From Vreelandella olivaria (GTDB lineage Bacteria; Pseudomonadota; Gammaproteobacteria; Pseudomonadales; Halomonadaceae): a stretch of DNA of 64,000 nucleotides. The position numbers were made by a program, and so were the translations under genes. Positions within the stretch are counted from its first letter, which is position 1. Each line of letters begins with the position of its first letter. The notes below the pieces were generated by a model. The model did not search any database. It worked only from the letters and a program-made list of their open reading frames with translations, and was not told the DNA's origin. The DNA lies in the NCBI GenBank assembly GCA_004295565.1, contig AP019416.1, positions 1,488,001 to 1,552,000 on the forward strand, written 5' to 3'. Below are positions 1 through 9,639 of this stretch, piece by piece.

Positions 1-1504
1 TTAGCAACCCTCAGGCGCTGGCGATTACCGTGACGGATGTCAATGAAACGCAGCCTACTCCTACTCCCGAGCCAACACCTACACCACCACCTATTCAGGT
101 GACCCCACCGGAGCCCCTGCCGAACACGCCTTCTGGTCGTCCTTCGGTAAGAGAAACGATTACGAATACGGGCAGTGACCAGGCAACCACGAAGCTGGTT
201 GAAAACAGCGGCAACGCCAACGAGGTGACGGCAACGCTGCCGGGTGGTGTTAGCTTAGTGAACCAGGGCGCTCGCACGGCGGTAGACCCTCTTCAAGCGC
301 TGGGTGATTTGGTGAATAGCATTGGTGCCCAGCAGCCAACCAATCTCAATGAGCAAACCGGCGTGGCTAGCCAATGGCTTACTAACCGGCCTCAAGGCAC
401 GTTGTTAGATATTCGTACGTTAGTGATTAGCGAGAGCGGCAGCAGCTCCATTACTACGCCTGTGCAAATTACCGGGATCGGCAATGCCAACAGTAGCCAT
501 CAAGAGGCGTTCGTCATTGATGTCCGCTTATTGCCACAGGGTAATAGGCTCCAGCTTGATAACATTGATTTTGCCAGCATCATTGGTGAAACCATGATTA
601 CCGGCGGGGCTGGGGCTAACGTGATTGTGGCGGATGATGCCGCACAAATGATTGTGCTGGGTGAAGATGACGATGAGCTACACGCGGGTGGTGGGCGTGA
701 TTTGGTGGGCTCGAAAGGCGGCGATGACCTGATTTTTGGTGAAGCGGGCTACGATCGACTATTTGGTGGTGAAGGGAACGATGTGCTCAACGGGGAGTGG
801 TGTTGATGTAGCACGTTTTACGATTGACGCGGTCAGTGCTGAGTTACGCTACACCGATGATGGTAGCCTGATGGTTTCTGCGGGTGAGTTGGGCACCGAT
901 ACGCTGATTAGCGTTGAGTTGTTGCGTTTCAATGATCAAGTAGTGCTGGTAGATGCACCCGCACCGCAATCAGTACTGGGGTTTGATGAGAAAAGCTATT
1001 TAGCGACGAATTCGGATGTCGCCATGGCTGTAGCGCAAGGCGATTTCGAAAGCGGTATCGCTCATTATGCCCAGTATGGTCGCCAAGAGGGGCGTCGCGG
1101 TGAACTGAATGGGTTTGATGAAGCGTTTTATTTAGCTCAAAACCCTGATGTGGCGGCAGCGGTATCACGCGGTGAGTTTGTCAGTGGCTTCCATCATTAT
1201 ATGCGCTGGGGAGATGGTGAGGGCGTGATCCTAATGCCCTTTTGATGAGGCTTGGTACCGTGCTCAGAATTCTGATGTAAATAGTGCCATTGAGTTAGGG
1301 GTATTCGATAACGCTTATGAGCACTACTTAGCGTTTGGCAGCGCTGAGCAGCGCTTGCCCTCTGTTTGGTTCGATACGGCTGACTACCTAGCTACCCATC
1401 AGGATGTCGCCGAGGCACAGTTTAATCCAGTGCTACACTACCTTTCTTATGGGGTCAATGAAGGCCGTGTGATAGTGGCTGACGATGCTGGATTATGGGG
1501 CTGA
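1..1504 (+). CDS. C-terminal part of giant RTX/cadherin-like surface protein
   Basis: The gene enters from the left edge, so only the C-terminus is seen. The frame opens in the tail of a cadherin-like domain (ITVTDVNE), then a Pro/Thr-rich linker, a ~150-residue domain of unknown fold, and RTX-type nonapeptides around 690-800 (GGGRDLVGSKGGDD, GGEGND). The last part is a set of ~40-residue repeats (FDEAFYLAQNPDVAAAV...GFHHYMRWGDGEG) ending in GLWG and a stop. Two frameshifts (~790 and ~1240) break it; translation resumes cleanly in the next frame each time. Proteins of this kind are usually exported by type I secretion and bind calcium; adhesion is inferred. The C-terminus closely matches the gene ending at 13635, so the two are paralogues. 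Confidence 0.8.
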
Positions 1505-1908
1505 TGATTGATTTGCAGACGCTATGTTCACACCGGCATAGCCGTAGTGCTGTTCACTTAAGCGGCACCGCCTTGCGCTTTACGGGAGAGCGGGTGGTGG
1601 ATATTTTTACCGTCTTCGGCCTTGATGGTCGAGGACGGTCACCTAAGAAGAGGCTCGCGACTCCAGCCCACACTTCTAATAGTCGCGCTCCTGTTGTTGA
1701 GAGTGGCTGGGCTGCCTACTGATAGGCCGATTTAAAACGGATGTGGCACGGTGCAGGCCCATGGCGCTACCCAAGAAGTACCGGAAAACCTTGATAGCGT
1801 GCTCGATGGCATGGATGATGACGACCGCATGTTCGATTTCAATTAACCGTTGCCCCTTTGAACATGGCTTTTGTGGTACCTAACGTTTTAATCAAGGAGT
1901 AAGTAATC
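1505..1908. other. Intergenic stretch with a possible coding remnant
   Basis: No convincing gene. Around 1750-1845 one frame reads as an acidic protein tail (VPENLDSVLDGMDDDDRMFDF followed by a stop), with no start or usable upstream reading frame. A hydrophobic stretch in another frame lies near 1685-1710. This could be the 3' remnant of a lost gene. The last ~50 bases are the leader of the next gene, with AAGGAG before its ATG. Confidence 0.35.
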
Positions 1909-2217
1909 ATGGCCGATGAAAACCAGACCATTACCATTGATGGCACCGAGTACAACCTGGCGGAGCTTTCCGAGGCTGCCCGCAGCCAGCTAGTGAACCT
2001 GCGCGTCACCGACGCCGAGATCGAAAAGCTCAACCAGCAGTTGGCGATCTTTCAAACCGCCCGCACCGCCTACGCCCGTGCCCTGGGTGAAGAGCTGCCG
2101 AAGCAGAAAAAGCCAGCGGCCAAGAAAAACGGCGGCCACCCATTGAGGGTTACACTGCTGGTCGGCCTGTTAAGCCTTGCGCTAGCGGGCTGCGTGCCCT
2201 TTGTGCCGATTATTTAA
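1909..2217 (+). CDS. Small DUF6447-type protein with hydrophobic C-terminal tail
   Basis: A 102-residue protein starting at ATG 1909 after a good Shine-Dalgarno (AAGGAG). Residues 1-65 match my memory of the DUF6447 family: an ITIDGTEYNLAELSE opening, then an amphipathic helix ending in QLAIFQTARTAYARAL. A lysine-rich stretch (KQKKPAAKK) and a hydrophobic tail with a lipobox-like LALAGC follow; this sits at the wrong end for a lipoprotein signal and may be a membrane anchor or a fusion with a lost lipoprotein. It is followed 70 bp later by a near-copy lacking the tail. Function unknown. Its position behind an RTX giant suggests, but does not show, a role linked to that protein. Confidence 0.75.
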   Translation: MADENQTITIDGTEYNLAELSEAARSQLVNLRVTDAEIEKLNQQLAIFQTARTAYARALGEELPKQKKPAAKKNGGHPLRVTLLVGLLSLALAGCVPFVPII

Positions 2218-2287
2218 TCGGCGTTTTAGCAGGCAGCTAAAGGGCGATAACACCCTCAGGTGGATGTAAACGAAGGAGTAACGACCC

Positions 2288-2506
2288 ATGGCAGACGAAC
2301 CCCAGACCATTACCATTGATGGTGCCGAGTACACTCTGGCGGAGCTTTCCGAAGCTGCCCGCAGCCAGGTGGTGAACCTGCGCATCACCGACGCCGAGAT
2401 CGAAAAGCTCAACCAGCAGCTGGCGATCTATCAAACCGCCCGCACCGCTTACGCCAACGCGTTAGCCGCAGAGCTACCTAAAGAGCCATCTAAAACCAAG
2501 CACTGA
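2288..2506 (+). CDS. Small DUF6447-type protein, second copy
   Basis: A 72-residue protein with a strong GAAGGAG ribosome site before ATG 2288. It is nearly identical to the first ~60 residues of the gene at 1909 (ITIDGAEYTLAELSEAARSQ; IEKLNQQLAIYQTARTAYANAL), but ends in a short charged tail (PKEPSKTKH) in place of the hydrophobic segment. The high nucleotide identity between the copies points to a recent tandem duplication. The C-terminal half is predicted to form one long helix, so self-association or binding to a partner protein is possible. No catalytic motif is visible. Confidence 0.8.
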   Translation: MADEPQTITIDGAEYTLAELSEAARSQVVNLRITDAEIEKLNQQLAIYQTARTAYANALAAELPKEPSKTKH

Positions 2507-2534
2507 GAGACCCAGCAGGGTATAAGGGCGCTCC

Positions 2535-3161
2535 ATGCCACTACAGAATCGCGTTGACCCCTTTGGTGAGCTGCAGTCGGTCAGTGCCCGGGGCGCCTGC
2601 TCGGCAATAGAGGCTTGCTGCACGATCAAGCGCGCAACATTGTTCGCCCCTGGAAGACCAAAGCATGGGTGACCTGTGTACTGGAGTATGGTGGCTACCA
2701 ACGGCCTGTCTTCGAGCCTGGGAAATACTCCCAGCTGTTTTTCTGGATGAAGCCACGGCCTTCGCTGCAGGGCATCGCCCCTGCGGCACATGCCGTAACG
2801 AACGCTACCGGACGTTTAAGGCGAGTTGGCTAAACGCTAATCCAGGGGCGGTGGCCAGTGACAGGGCTACGATTACCGAGATCGACAAGGTTCTGCATGC
2901 GGAGCGGGCGGTAAGTGGCGGAGCCAAGGTAACCTTTGAAGCGCGGATTGATACGCTGCCGTTTGGCGTCTTCATTGAATGGAAGGGGAGCGCCTACCTG
3001 TTGACTGAAACGGCACTGTTGCCTTGGTCATTCAATGGTTATGCCCCGGCAGTCCCCGCCCGGCAGCCCATACCCAGGTGACCGTTCTTACTCCAGCTTC
3101 CATCGTGCGACTTTTTCAGCAAGGCTTTCGACCCCAGGTCGATGCCTCTGCGTCCCTATAG
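2535..3161 (+). CDS. Conserved hypothetical protein, frameshifted
   Basis: Reading through at least three frame changes gives one protein of about 205 residues: MPLQNRVDPFGELQSVSARG, then KAWVTCVLEYGG, then LFFLDEATAFAAGHRPCGTCRNERY, then AEIDKVLHAERA-like and FEARIDTLPFG blocks, ending VTVLTPASIVRLFQQGF. I recall this arrangement from a widespread conserved hypothetical family in proteobacteria. The paired cysteines in HRPCGTC may bind a metal. The blocks stay in the expected order with little missing, so the breaks are probably base-calling errors and the gene intact in life. Function unknown. Confidence 0.6.
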
Positions 3162-3937
3162 ACGTGACAGCTAAGTGCTTCAATTGCCAGCCATCTTGCC
3201 CAGCCGGATGACAGCACGGGTGGGAGGCAGCTTTAGCTCGCGACTGTTCAGGCTTCCAGCCTTATCAGCCTAAGGGTGCCTTGGGCCCTTGTGGGAGGGA
3301 GCTTTAGCTCGCGACTGTTCAGGCTTCCAGCCTCATCAGCCTAAGGGGTGCCTTGGGCCCTTGTGGGAGGGAGCTTTAGCTCGCGACTGTTCAGGCTTCC
3401 AGCCTCATCAGCCTAAGGGTGCCTTGGGCCCTTGTGGGAGGGAGCTTTAGCTTGCGACTGTTCAGGCTTCCAGCCTCATCAGCCTAAGGGGTGCCTTGGG
3501 CCCTTGTGGGAGGGAGCTTTAGCTCGCGACTGATCAGGCTTCCAGCCTGATCAGTTTAAGGGGTGCCTTCGGCACCCTTCGCGCTGAAGCGCCCTCCCAC
3601 AATTAATTTCCAGCCTGACGGAGCCACTTGTGGGAAGCAGCTTTAGCTTGCGACTGTTCAGGCTTCCAGCCTCATCAGCCTAAGGGGTGCCTTCGGCCCT
3701 TGTGGGAGGGAGCTTTAGCTCGCGACTGTTCAGGCTTCCAGCTTGATCAGCCTAAGGGGTGCCTTCGGCACCCTTCGCGCTGAAGCGCCCTCCCACAATT
3801 AATTTCCAGCCTGATAGAGCCACTTGTGGCAGGCAGCTTTAGCTCGCGACCCTGCTCCTTGCTAGCCACCTTCCACAGCTTAAGCGTGCTCAATTACCCC
3901 AGCCAGCCATCGTCATCCAGAAGAGTGCGCACCGCTG
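3162..3937. other. Gene-free stretch made mostly of REP-like tandem repeats
   Basis: No gene is supported. After a ~55-bp unique lead the sequence is a tandem cluster of REP-like units (see the repeat entry at 3220-3855), then about 80 bp of unique DNA running into the 3' end of the convergent protease gene. The cluster lies between two convergent genes. Confidence 0.8.
3220..3855. repeat. Tandem cluster of eight REP-like units
   Basis: Eight units begin with GTGGGAGGSAGCTTTAGCTY and continue through GCGACTGTTCAGGCTTCCAGC. Starts are near 3220, 3291, 3363, 3434, 3506, 3630, 3702 and 3826. Spacing is 71-72 bp for most units and 124 bp twice, where the unit carries an extra inverted arm (TTCGCGCTGAAGCGCCCTCCCAC). 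The two orientations together form a long hairpin. Single or paired copies occur at 15817, 19626, 23995 and 32212, so it is a dispersed intergenic element. Confidence 0.9.
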
Positions 3938-5091
3938 TCAGCTTGATAATGCCAGCACCAAACTACCGCCGACCGGATTAAACACATCCAGATAGAAGGT
4001 TTCATCCGGCTCGGGGGTCATTTCGCCAATCACTTCAACGGCAATCGTCGCTTGGTTCTCGCCAGGGTAGAGAATTAATGTATCCGCTACCGCCAGATAG
4101 TCCTCTCCGGCGTTGGCGGTGCCATCGCGAGTGGCGTAGTCAACGCTCAGCCACTGGCCCGGGTCGCTACGCACGCCGTTAAATTCGAGCAGGAAGTAGA
4201 CCAGCTGCGTGCCACTATTGCCTTCTTGAATCGAGGTGACCACATCTTCTGGTCGGGTAGGGGCGTTTGTGTCCATCTGGCGCAGGCTTTGGTCGATCCA
4301 CTGCTGGTAGTGGCTCACTCGCTGGAAGCCGCCAATTTCGCCGAAGCTACTGTCCTGGGTGCCGTTCACATCAGGGTCTTGCCCATGACGGCCGATGGAG
4401 GCCACATAGGTAGAAATACCGGCCACTTTGTCGTTGATAAAGGCGGGGCCGCCGCTGTCCCCGGGGCAATCATCCCTTCTGCCGCGCCAAGGCCAGTGTC
4501 GTTTAAGCCCAGCAGCATACCCAGGGCATCGTTGGCCCTGTTGCCGTTATCAAAATCAATAATGAGCTGCGAGCCGGTCAATGGATCCCAGCTAATGCCG
4601 CTGCCTAGGGCCTCTTTTAATGCCTCGCCGGTGGTATCAATGCGGTTTTCGGCTAAGCGTTTTGTGGGGCACCGCTGCTGCTCTGCACATAGCCCGTATT
4701 GCCATCCCCGTGCCACCATAGCCCACCAGTTTGATAGTGCTGCCGACTTCGTTGCTATCCCGGTAGAGGGCGCTTCGTTCTACGCTTATCGGCGCGGGTT
4801 TGCTTAACCACACCAGGGCAAGGTCATTGTTGCCGGTACCGTCTTGAAAGCGGGGGTGAAGAGCATAATCAGCGGTGGGTAGGGTAACCCGTCCGGCAGG
4901 GTGTCCATCTGTATCGCGACATTGGCTCCCCCTTTGACGACATGGGCCGCTGTAAGCACCGCCCGCCCGCCGTAAAGTAGTACGCCCGTACCGTAGGAAT
5001 CTCCGCTCGTTACTTTAACAACGCCATCGTAGCCTTCGCCGGGCAACACCCGATAGCGTTCAGGGTCGCGGGTCACGGTGACCATGTGCAT
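3938..5091 (-). CDS. Trypsin-like serine protease with Calx-beta domain, frameshifted
   Basis: The gene runs leftward from ATG 5091. The trypsin triad is complete when the frames are joined: His in VLTAAHVV (~4950), Asp in NNDLALVWL (~4815) and Ser in CPGDSGGPAF (~4455). After the protease domain comes a linker and a Calx-beta domain (SVDYATRDGTANAGEDY; PEPDETFYLDVFNP), then a stop at 3938. At least two frameshifts (~4800 and ~4700-4450) interrupt it. No clear signal peptide is seen at the N-terminus, so the export route is unknown; Calx-beta domains often occur in large secreted proteins. The REP cluster lies directly downstream. Confidence 0.8.
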
Positions 5092-5452
5092 TACCTCGCT
5101 GAATATTGAGCTGGATGAGAGACATTGGGTTTCACAAAAGTTGACACTCTTGTCTATCGTCAGTCGGCTTGTAAGTCACTAATATACCGAGTGAATGGCG
5201 ACCCTTTCACCGTTAGATCGTTAGAGGGTCAAGGCAACCGAAGGCACTCTGTAAGGACAAAAATACAGCGGATGGCGCAAGCGGTAGCCTTTTTAGTAGC
5301 AGAACGCTCTATTAAATTACCCATTCAACGTTATTAGTTACTAATATCGATAAATACTTACGTTACGTCACACGTTATAATGACTTGGTGCGTCATACAA
5401 AAGGGGTAGGGAACACTATGATCGCGTTTTAAACATCAATAAAAACAGCGGG
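5092..5452. other. Intergenic region upstream of two divergent genes
   Basis: Contains the promoter regions of the protease (leftward) and the small gene at 5453 (rightward). A TATAAT hexamer sits at 5376-5381, but no good -35 lies at the right distance. A 70-codon open frame at 5125-5337 has no ribosome site and no recognisable content, and is not called. Confidence 0.45.
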
Positions 5453-5671
5453 ATGCGTAGAAAAGCAGCACGCATTCACGACCATAAGGACAGTTACTAT
5501 GCCCCTAACACCTGCACAAAACAGGCGCTAGCCGATGAATTGATTGATGTTATGGAACGCTTCCAACACTACGTGGATCAACATCCTGATCACTATGAGG
5601 CGTTGATCACGCAGCCCTCCCCAGGTCACTTGATTATCAAGCTTCAGCCCGCTTACCCTTCTGAAGAATAA
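5453..5671 (+). CDS. Small hypothetical protein
   Basis: A 72-residue frame ends ALADELIDVMERFQHYVDQHPDHYEAL...LIIKLQPAYPSEE. The start is uncertain. ATG 5498, just after AAGGACAGTTACT, opens MPLTPAQNR in another frame that hits a stop after ten codons; one missing base near 5525 would join it to the ALADELID body and give a protein of about 57 residues. That reading has the better ribosome site. The body looks helical and acidic. I do not recognise a family. Confidence 0.5.
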   Translation: MRRKAARIHDHKDSYYAPNTCTKQALADELIDVMERFQHYVDQHPDHYEALITQPSPGHLIIKLQPAYPSEE

Positions 5672-5820
5672 GCTGGGTAAGCCTCGATATTTGTGGGGTT
5701 AACAAAGCAGAGTTGGGTCGCCGGTCGGTGAGTAAACGGACGACCCCCAGGTTAACTGCATGCCGTCGGTTATTGAACGGCTCGGGGTGGGCGCTGGTTA
5801 TCCCGTGAGATGCGCAGCGG

Positions 5821-7350
5821 TCAGGCAATGTGTAAGGCTTTTAAAATGGGTAGTTGCTGCTCGGCAAAGGCGATGGCTTGCTCCTTCAGTTCGGCGATAT
5901 TTTGCTCATCGCCTTGCACTGTTTTACCCTCTTTGACCAGTTGTTGGCCTTGGGACTTAAGCAGTTGCCAAACAAACGCTGCCCACTGTTCGGGCTGCTG
6001 TTTGCCCTGGGAACGGGCGAGCAGAAACAGCTGGTGAAAGCGAACCACTTTAACGCTACCGCCAATAACGGGGCTGGCCAGGTAGGTAACGTCATCGCTC
6101 CCGCGGGCTTTATCCATTAGATGCAGGTTGAGCTTGTCTGTGCGCTTCTTGGCTTTCTGGAGGGTATTTTCGTCTTGCACCGGGGCGATGTGGCCACCGC
6201 CAATCAGTACCGTGACCGCTTCGCTGATCTGGGCGAGGTTTACCCGCTCTTGCAGGGCCTTCTCCAGTTCGCCCAGGCTGCGGGGCTTATGGTCAGCCAT
6301 CGCATCCAGAATAGGCGCATATATTGATTCGTTCATATCGGCTTCACCCAGCGCACCTTTCACCTTCAACGACACATCGTGGCGTGGGCTGGTCAGAATG
6401 ATGCGCTGGGCGCGCAGCTGTTCGCTGCGTTCAAGTCCATTCACTTGGCGCGGGCCCTTGACCCAGTAATCGCGACGGAACTGCTGGTTGACCATAAAGT
6501 CGCGCACTGTCTCGCGGAACAGGCGGTCGGGCAACTGCTCGAGCAGTGCTCGCTGCTCCTGGGTGAGGTTGATGCCGGTAACGTGGTCGAGATAGTGCGC
6601 CGAACAAGCGAAGCCCAGCTTGGCGGGTGATAGCCACTCAGCCAGGGTAGAGAAGTGCATTGGCAACCAGTCGTGGTTGAAGTACTCGTGGGCCAGGTAT
6701 TGGCGGTTCTGATTTTTAATCTGGTTTAGGCGTTCGTTGACCTGGGGATTGGCCCGTGCGTAGGTGGGGTTGGTTGCCAGTAGCTGCTCGGCAAAGTTAA
6801 TCGCTGCGTCAACCTTGGGGACGATGCCATGGCCTTCGGCACCCATCACTTCGCCATGTTCGCGCATTAGGTGGCGCATCGGCGCAAAGGAGGCCCAGCC
6901 CGGCTGGGTGTTGTAGCTTATGTAGAGCACGCCACCCACCTTGAGCTTGCGGCGTACGAAATCGACAATCACCGCCCGGTTCTCATCGGAGATCCAGCTC
7001 CAGATGCCGTGCAGGCCGATATAGTCGAAATCCGGCAGGTCATCCCGCTGGCAGAAGGCATCAAAGGCGTCATCGTGCAAATGGGCATTGGCGCCACTGG
7101 CTGATGCTACCGACTGGGCAAACGCCGCCTGTGAGGGTTGAAATCCGTTCCGTGCCACTCCACCAGTGAGGCCGCTGCATGGCTGTTGATACTGATCCCT
7201 GACCAAACCCCAACTCGCACGCTGTGCCTATGTCGGGAAAGTCGAGCCCGGCATTGAGAAAGGCCAGCTTTAGCCGTAGGGGTTGAGCTCTCCGTAGTAG
7301 CCGTAGGTATAGCCAATATCGGCCACGTAACCGGCGATTCAATCACTCAT
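5821..7350 (-). CDS. SAM-dependent methyltransferase with regulatory domain
   Basis: About 510 residues after joining frames. The start is ATG 7348-7350 behind AAAGGTGACTT; the N-terminus then reads PYRLKLAFLNAGLDFPDIGTACELGFGQG after one shift and HAAASLVEWHGTDFNPSQAAFA after others. CELGFGQG is the SAM-binding glycine loop. LPDFDYIGLHGIWSWI and GGVLYISYNTQPGW are typical of the methyltransferases that carry a 'methyltransferase regulatory domain' (Pfam MethyTransf_Reg) in the middle. Frameshifts cluster between 7130 and 7345; the rest is open to 5821. The substrate is unknown. Neighbours give no clue, and it appears to be a single-gene unit. Confidence 0.8.
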
Positions 7351-7472
7351 AAGTCACCTTTCAGTAGCGTGTGTGGGTAGTGCCAGAAACCTCAAGGTGA
7401 TAGTTACGCATTTTGGTATTAAAACCCCATATATTGAAATGGGGTTATTGAAGATGCCTTGAGCGGTAGACG

Positions 7473-7876
7473 CTATACGCCTAAGCTATGAAACCAAAAG
7501 CGGCCAGTGATGAAAACATAATCAATTCTGTCGCTAAGAAGATAATGGTGAAGAGCCTTTTTTCGTTCTAATTTCCTGATAGCTTCAATCAGCCTGTTTT
7601 TGGGCAAATACCCTTCCACTCGAACAGTCTTACCATGAAGCAACGCGAGTACTTCAGGGAGGGCTGTCCATTTTCGTGGAAATCTATTTCAAGCAATTTA
7701 TTTAATAACAGCTGAATACGCCCCTCCTGAGCTGCTACTGTTGTATTAACAATGCTTAAAATTATAGTCAACAAAGCAATCACAAACGCAGCCGCTGCGA
7801 ACGCGATGGTTACCTTGTCGCTAAATTCCATCTGACTATCCATAAGATCCATACAGTTTCCTTGATGATTCCCCAC
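7473..7876 (-). CDS. Small membrane protein, frameshifted
   Basis: The frame begins at 7876 or, more likely, at the ATG near 7852 (MDLMDSQMEF). Residues ~25-50 form one strong transmembrane helix (IAFAAAAFVIALLTIILSIV), followed by a soluble part. The open frame stops at 7589, but the next frame continues sensibly (RLIEAIRKLERKKALHHYLL...FHSLGV) to a stop at 7473, so one base is probably missing in the run near 7598. No family recognised. The predicted arrangement is a single-pass protein with a charged C-terminal domain. Confidence 0.55.
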
Positions 7877-7991
7877 TGGGGGTTAGGTACGTTAATTTTG
7901 CACACGACACTCTAACCTGGTTTTCACTACGAACGCTAAGAGAGGAGTTGATAAGTTATCTTAAATGTATTTTAAGTGCATTGAACCCCTT

Positions 7992-8339
7992 TTAAGCAAC
8001 GGCGAAGTCATCAATAGTGGTGCCGGTGAGATTTAACAACCCTGTTAGCTTAATCACCGTACCTGGCCAACCTGAGACGCAGCGGCGCTGGAGTCATCGG
8101 CCACTATAAAAGTGTCCTTCCCTTTGCCGCCGCTCACGGCGCCCGGCTCCTCCAGTATGATGGTATTTCCGGAACCAGTGTAAGGTGAGGCCTTCTGCGG
8201 CTGTTAGGTTAACGTCAACGCCCGCCGTGTTCACGGAAGCGTTAATCTTTTCTACTGTATTGGAGTTGCTTGGCGTCAGAGCAAGCTGCGCATCGGTTGC
8301 GATATTAACAGCCGTTGCCTTATCAGCCTTTGGCTTCAC
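7992..8339 (-). pseudogene. Fragment of an RTX/adhesin-like protein
   Basis: Joining three frames on the minus strand gives DAQLALTPSNSNTVEKINA, then TGSGNTIILEEPGAVSGGKG, KDTFIVADDSSAAASQ, and LTGLLNLTGTTIDDFAVA with a stop at 7992. The style (GGKGKDTFIVADD, T-rich beta strands) is that of calcium-binding secreted proteins. There is no proper start, and a short ATG frame upstream (near 8380) runs into a stop after five codons. This is either a decayed fragment or the end of a small gene with several base-calling errors. It lies between the two RTX giants and points the other way. Confidence 0.45.
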
Positions 8340-8500
8340 CGTACTGTAGAATATTCAGCTGGCTACAGGCATTTTATTGTAATTAATTGATACGCGGCTT
8401 TCGTGATGAGGGCCAATACCTTGCCGAGGCGGGCGGTTTATAACACCGCTTGTGAAAGATCTTCCTTTCACATCGGGTGGAGAGCTAAAGACGAGGATTG

Positions 8501-9432
8501 ATGGCAACTATAATGCTACTACCCAACGAACCCAGTATCGAAAATGAAGCTGCTCAACAGGCATTAACGACGCAGTGGTTACTGCCCGTGCTTGGTGAGC
8601 TCAAGAAGCTCTTTATAGACTTGCGGCACTCGTTGGATCCTGAACTAGTCCAGGCGAGGCCGTATAAACAGGGCAAGGCTTATCCGCTGGGTCAGTGCCT
8701 GGAGATTTCTCAGGCGGCGTTCCAGCGGTTACCTCGGCTTGGTACCGGAACGCTACAGCCGGCGGCTGCACGGGGGCTCCAGGCGCTAATGCACTTTGTT
8801 CGCCACGGTGGCTGCGTTCGACAGGTATGGGGGGATCTGCGCGGTGACTATTTTCAGAATGCGCTTTTGGTGGGAACCCTGTATGTAGATGTGGCCAACG
8901 ATACCGTTGACCCTACCAAGCCACCGGTGGAGATACTCCCTTTGCGCATGCGCGGTTAAAACCTATCAGCGATTTTGTTCATTTTTCCAGGGTGGCGGCG
9001 CGCTATTGGCAAGCGCAGCTTTATCCTAATCACATTCTGCCAGGGCTGGCTCCTTACTTCCCGTTAGTGAGCGTGACCCAAAGCGGCGTCGCTCAGTTTC
9101 AGTCCGCCAGTAACTATATGATTGCCTTAACTGAGGCGGGTCAATTTGCACCGAGCGAAACGGTTCTTAAAGGCAATCCGATGAACGCCTCACTGTTTGC
9201 GTTGCTACGCAACACTCTGCTGGCAACGAATGCTTCTCTTCCTGACGCTCCCGACCAGGGCCGAGTGTTGGCGTTGAGAACCTGTTTGGCAGCACACAAT
9301 CAGCAGTGGCATACCTCTCAGCAAAGGCGTAATAGCACTGTGACAACGGTGATCCAGGTAAACCGTGCGTTAGGTCAGTTGGTGATCCGCGGGCAGGGGG
9401 GAGTGAAAGGCATCGCTGAGGTCTTGATATAA
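8501..9432 (+). CDS. Hypothetical protein upstream of the second RTX giant, frameshifted
   Basis: Start ATG 8501 behind GAGGA. The first half (to ~8957) reads LLPVLGELKKLFIDLRHSL...ALMHFVRHGGCVRQVWGDLRGDYFQNALLVGTLYVDVANDT; one shift later it continues ISDFVHFSRVAARYWQAQLYPNHILPGLAPYFPLV and ends GQGGVKGIAEVLI. The total is about 310 residues, no signal peptide or membrane helix, no motif I recognise. The gap to the RTX giant is ~200 bp in the same direction, so co-expression is possible. It could modify or help export that protein, but this is speculation from position only. Confidence 0.6.
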
Positions 9433-9639
9433 GTCCTTTATCTTTTAAGCATGTTAGTTGGCTAGGTAAACGCTACGACTAATGTCATTTTTAGACTGAT
9501 AAAAATAGCGATGCACTTTTAAAAGGGAGTAATATTTCCAGCTTTGAAAGCAGTAGCAGTTTTCTCACGGGTTGGTTAAGTAGTTCTTCATAAAAGGCTT
9601 TTGCCACAGGTAAGCAATGCCAGGCAGGGGGAGAAAAAA

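Noticed and set aside
3220-3855. CRISPR array
   Set aside because: Units are 71-124 bp with nearly identical content throughout; there are no unique spacers and no cas genes.
5125-5337. 70-codon open frame upstream of the small gene at 5453
   Set aside because: No ribosome site, no recognisable protein features, and it lies in a promoter region.
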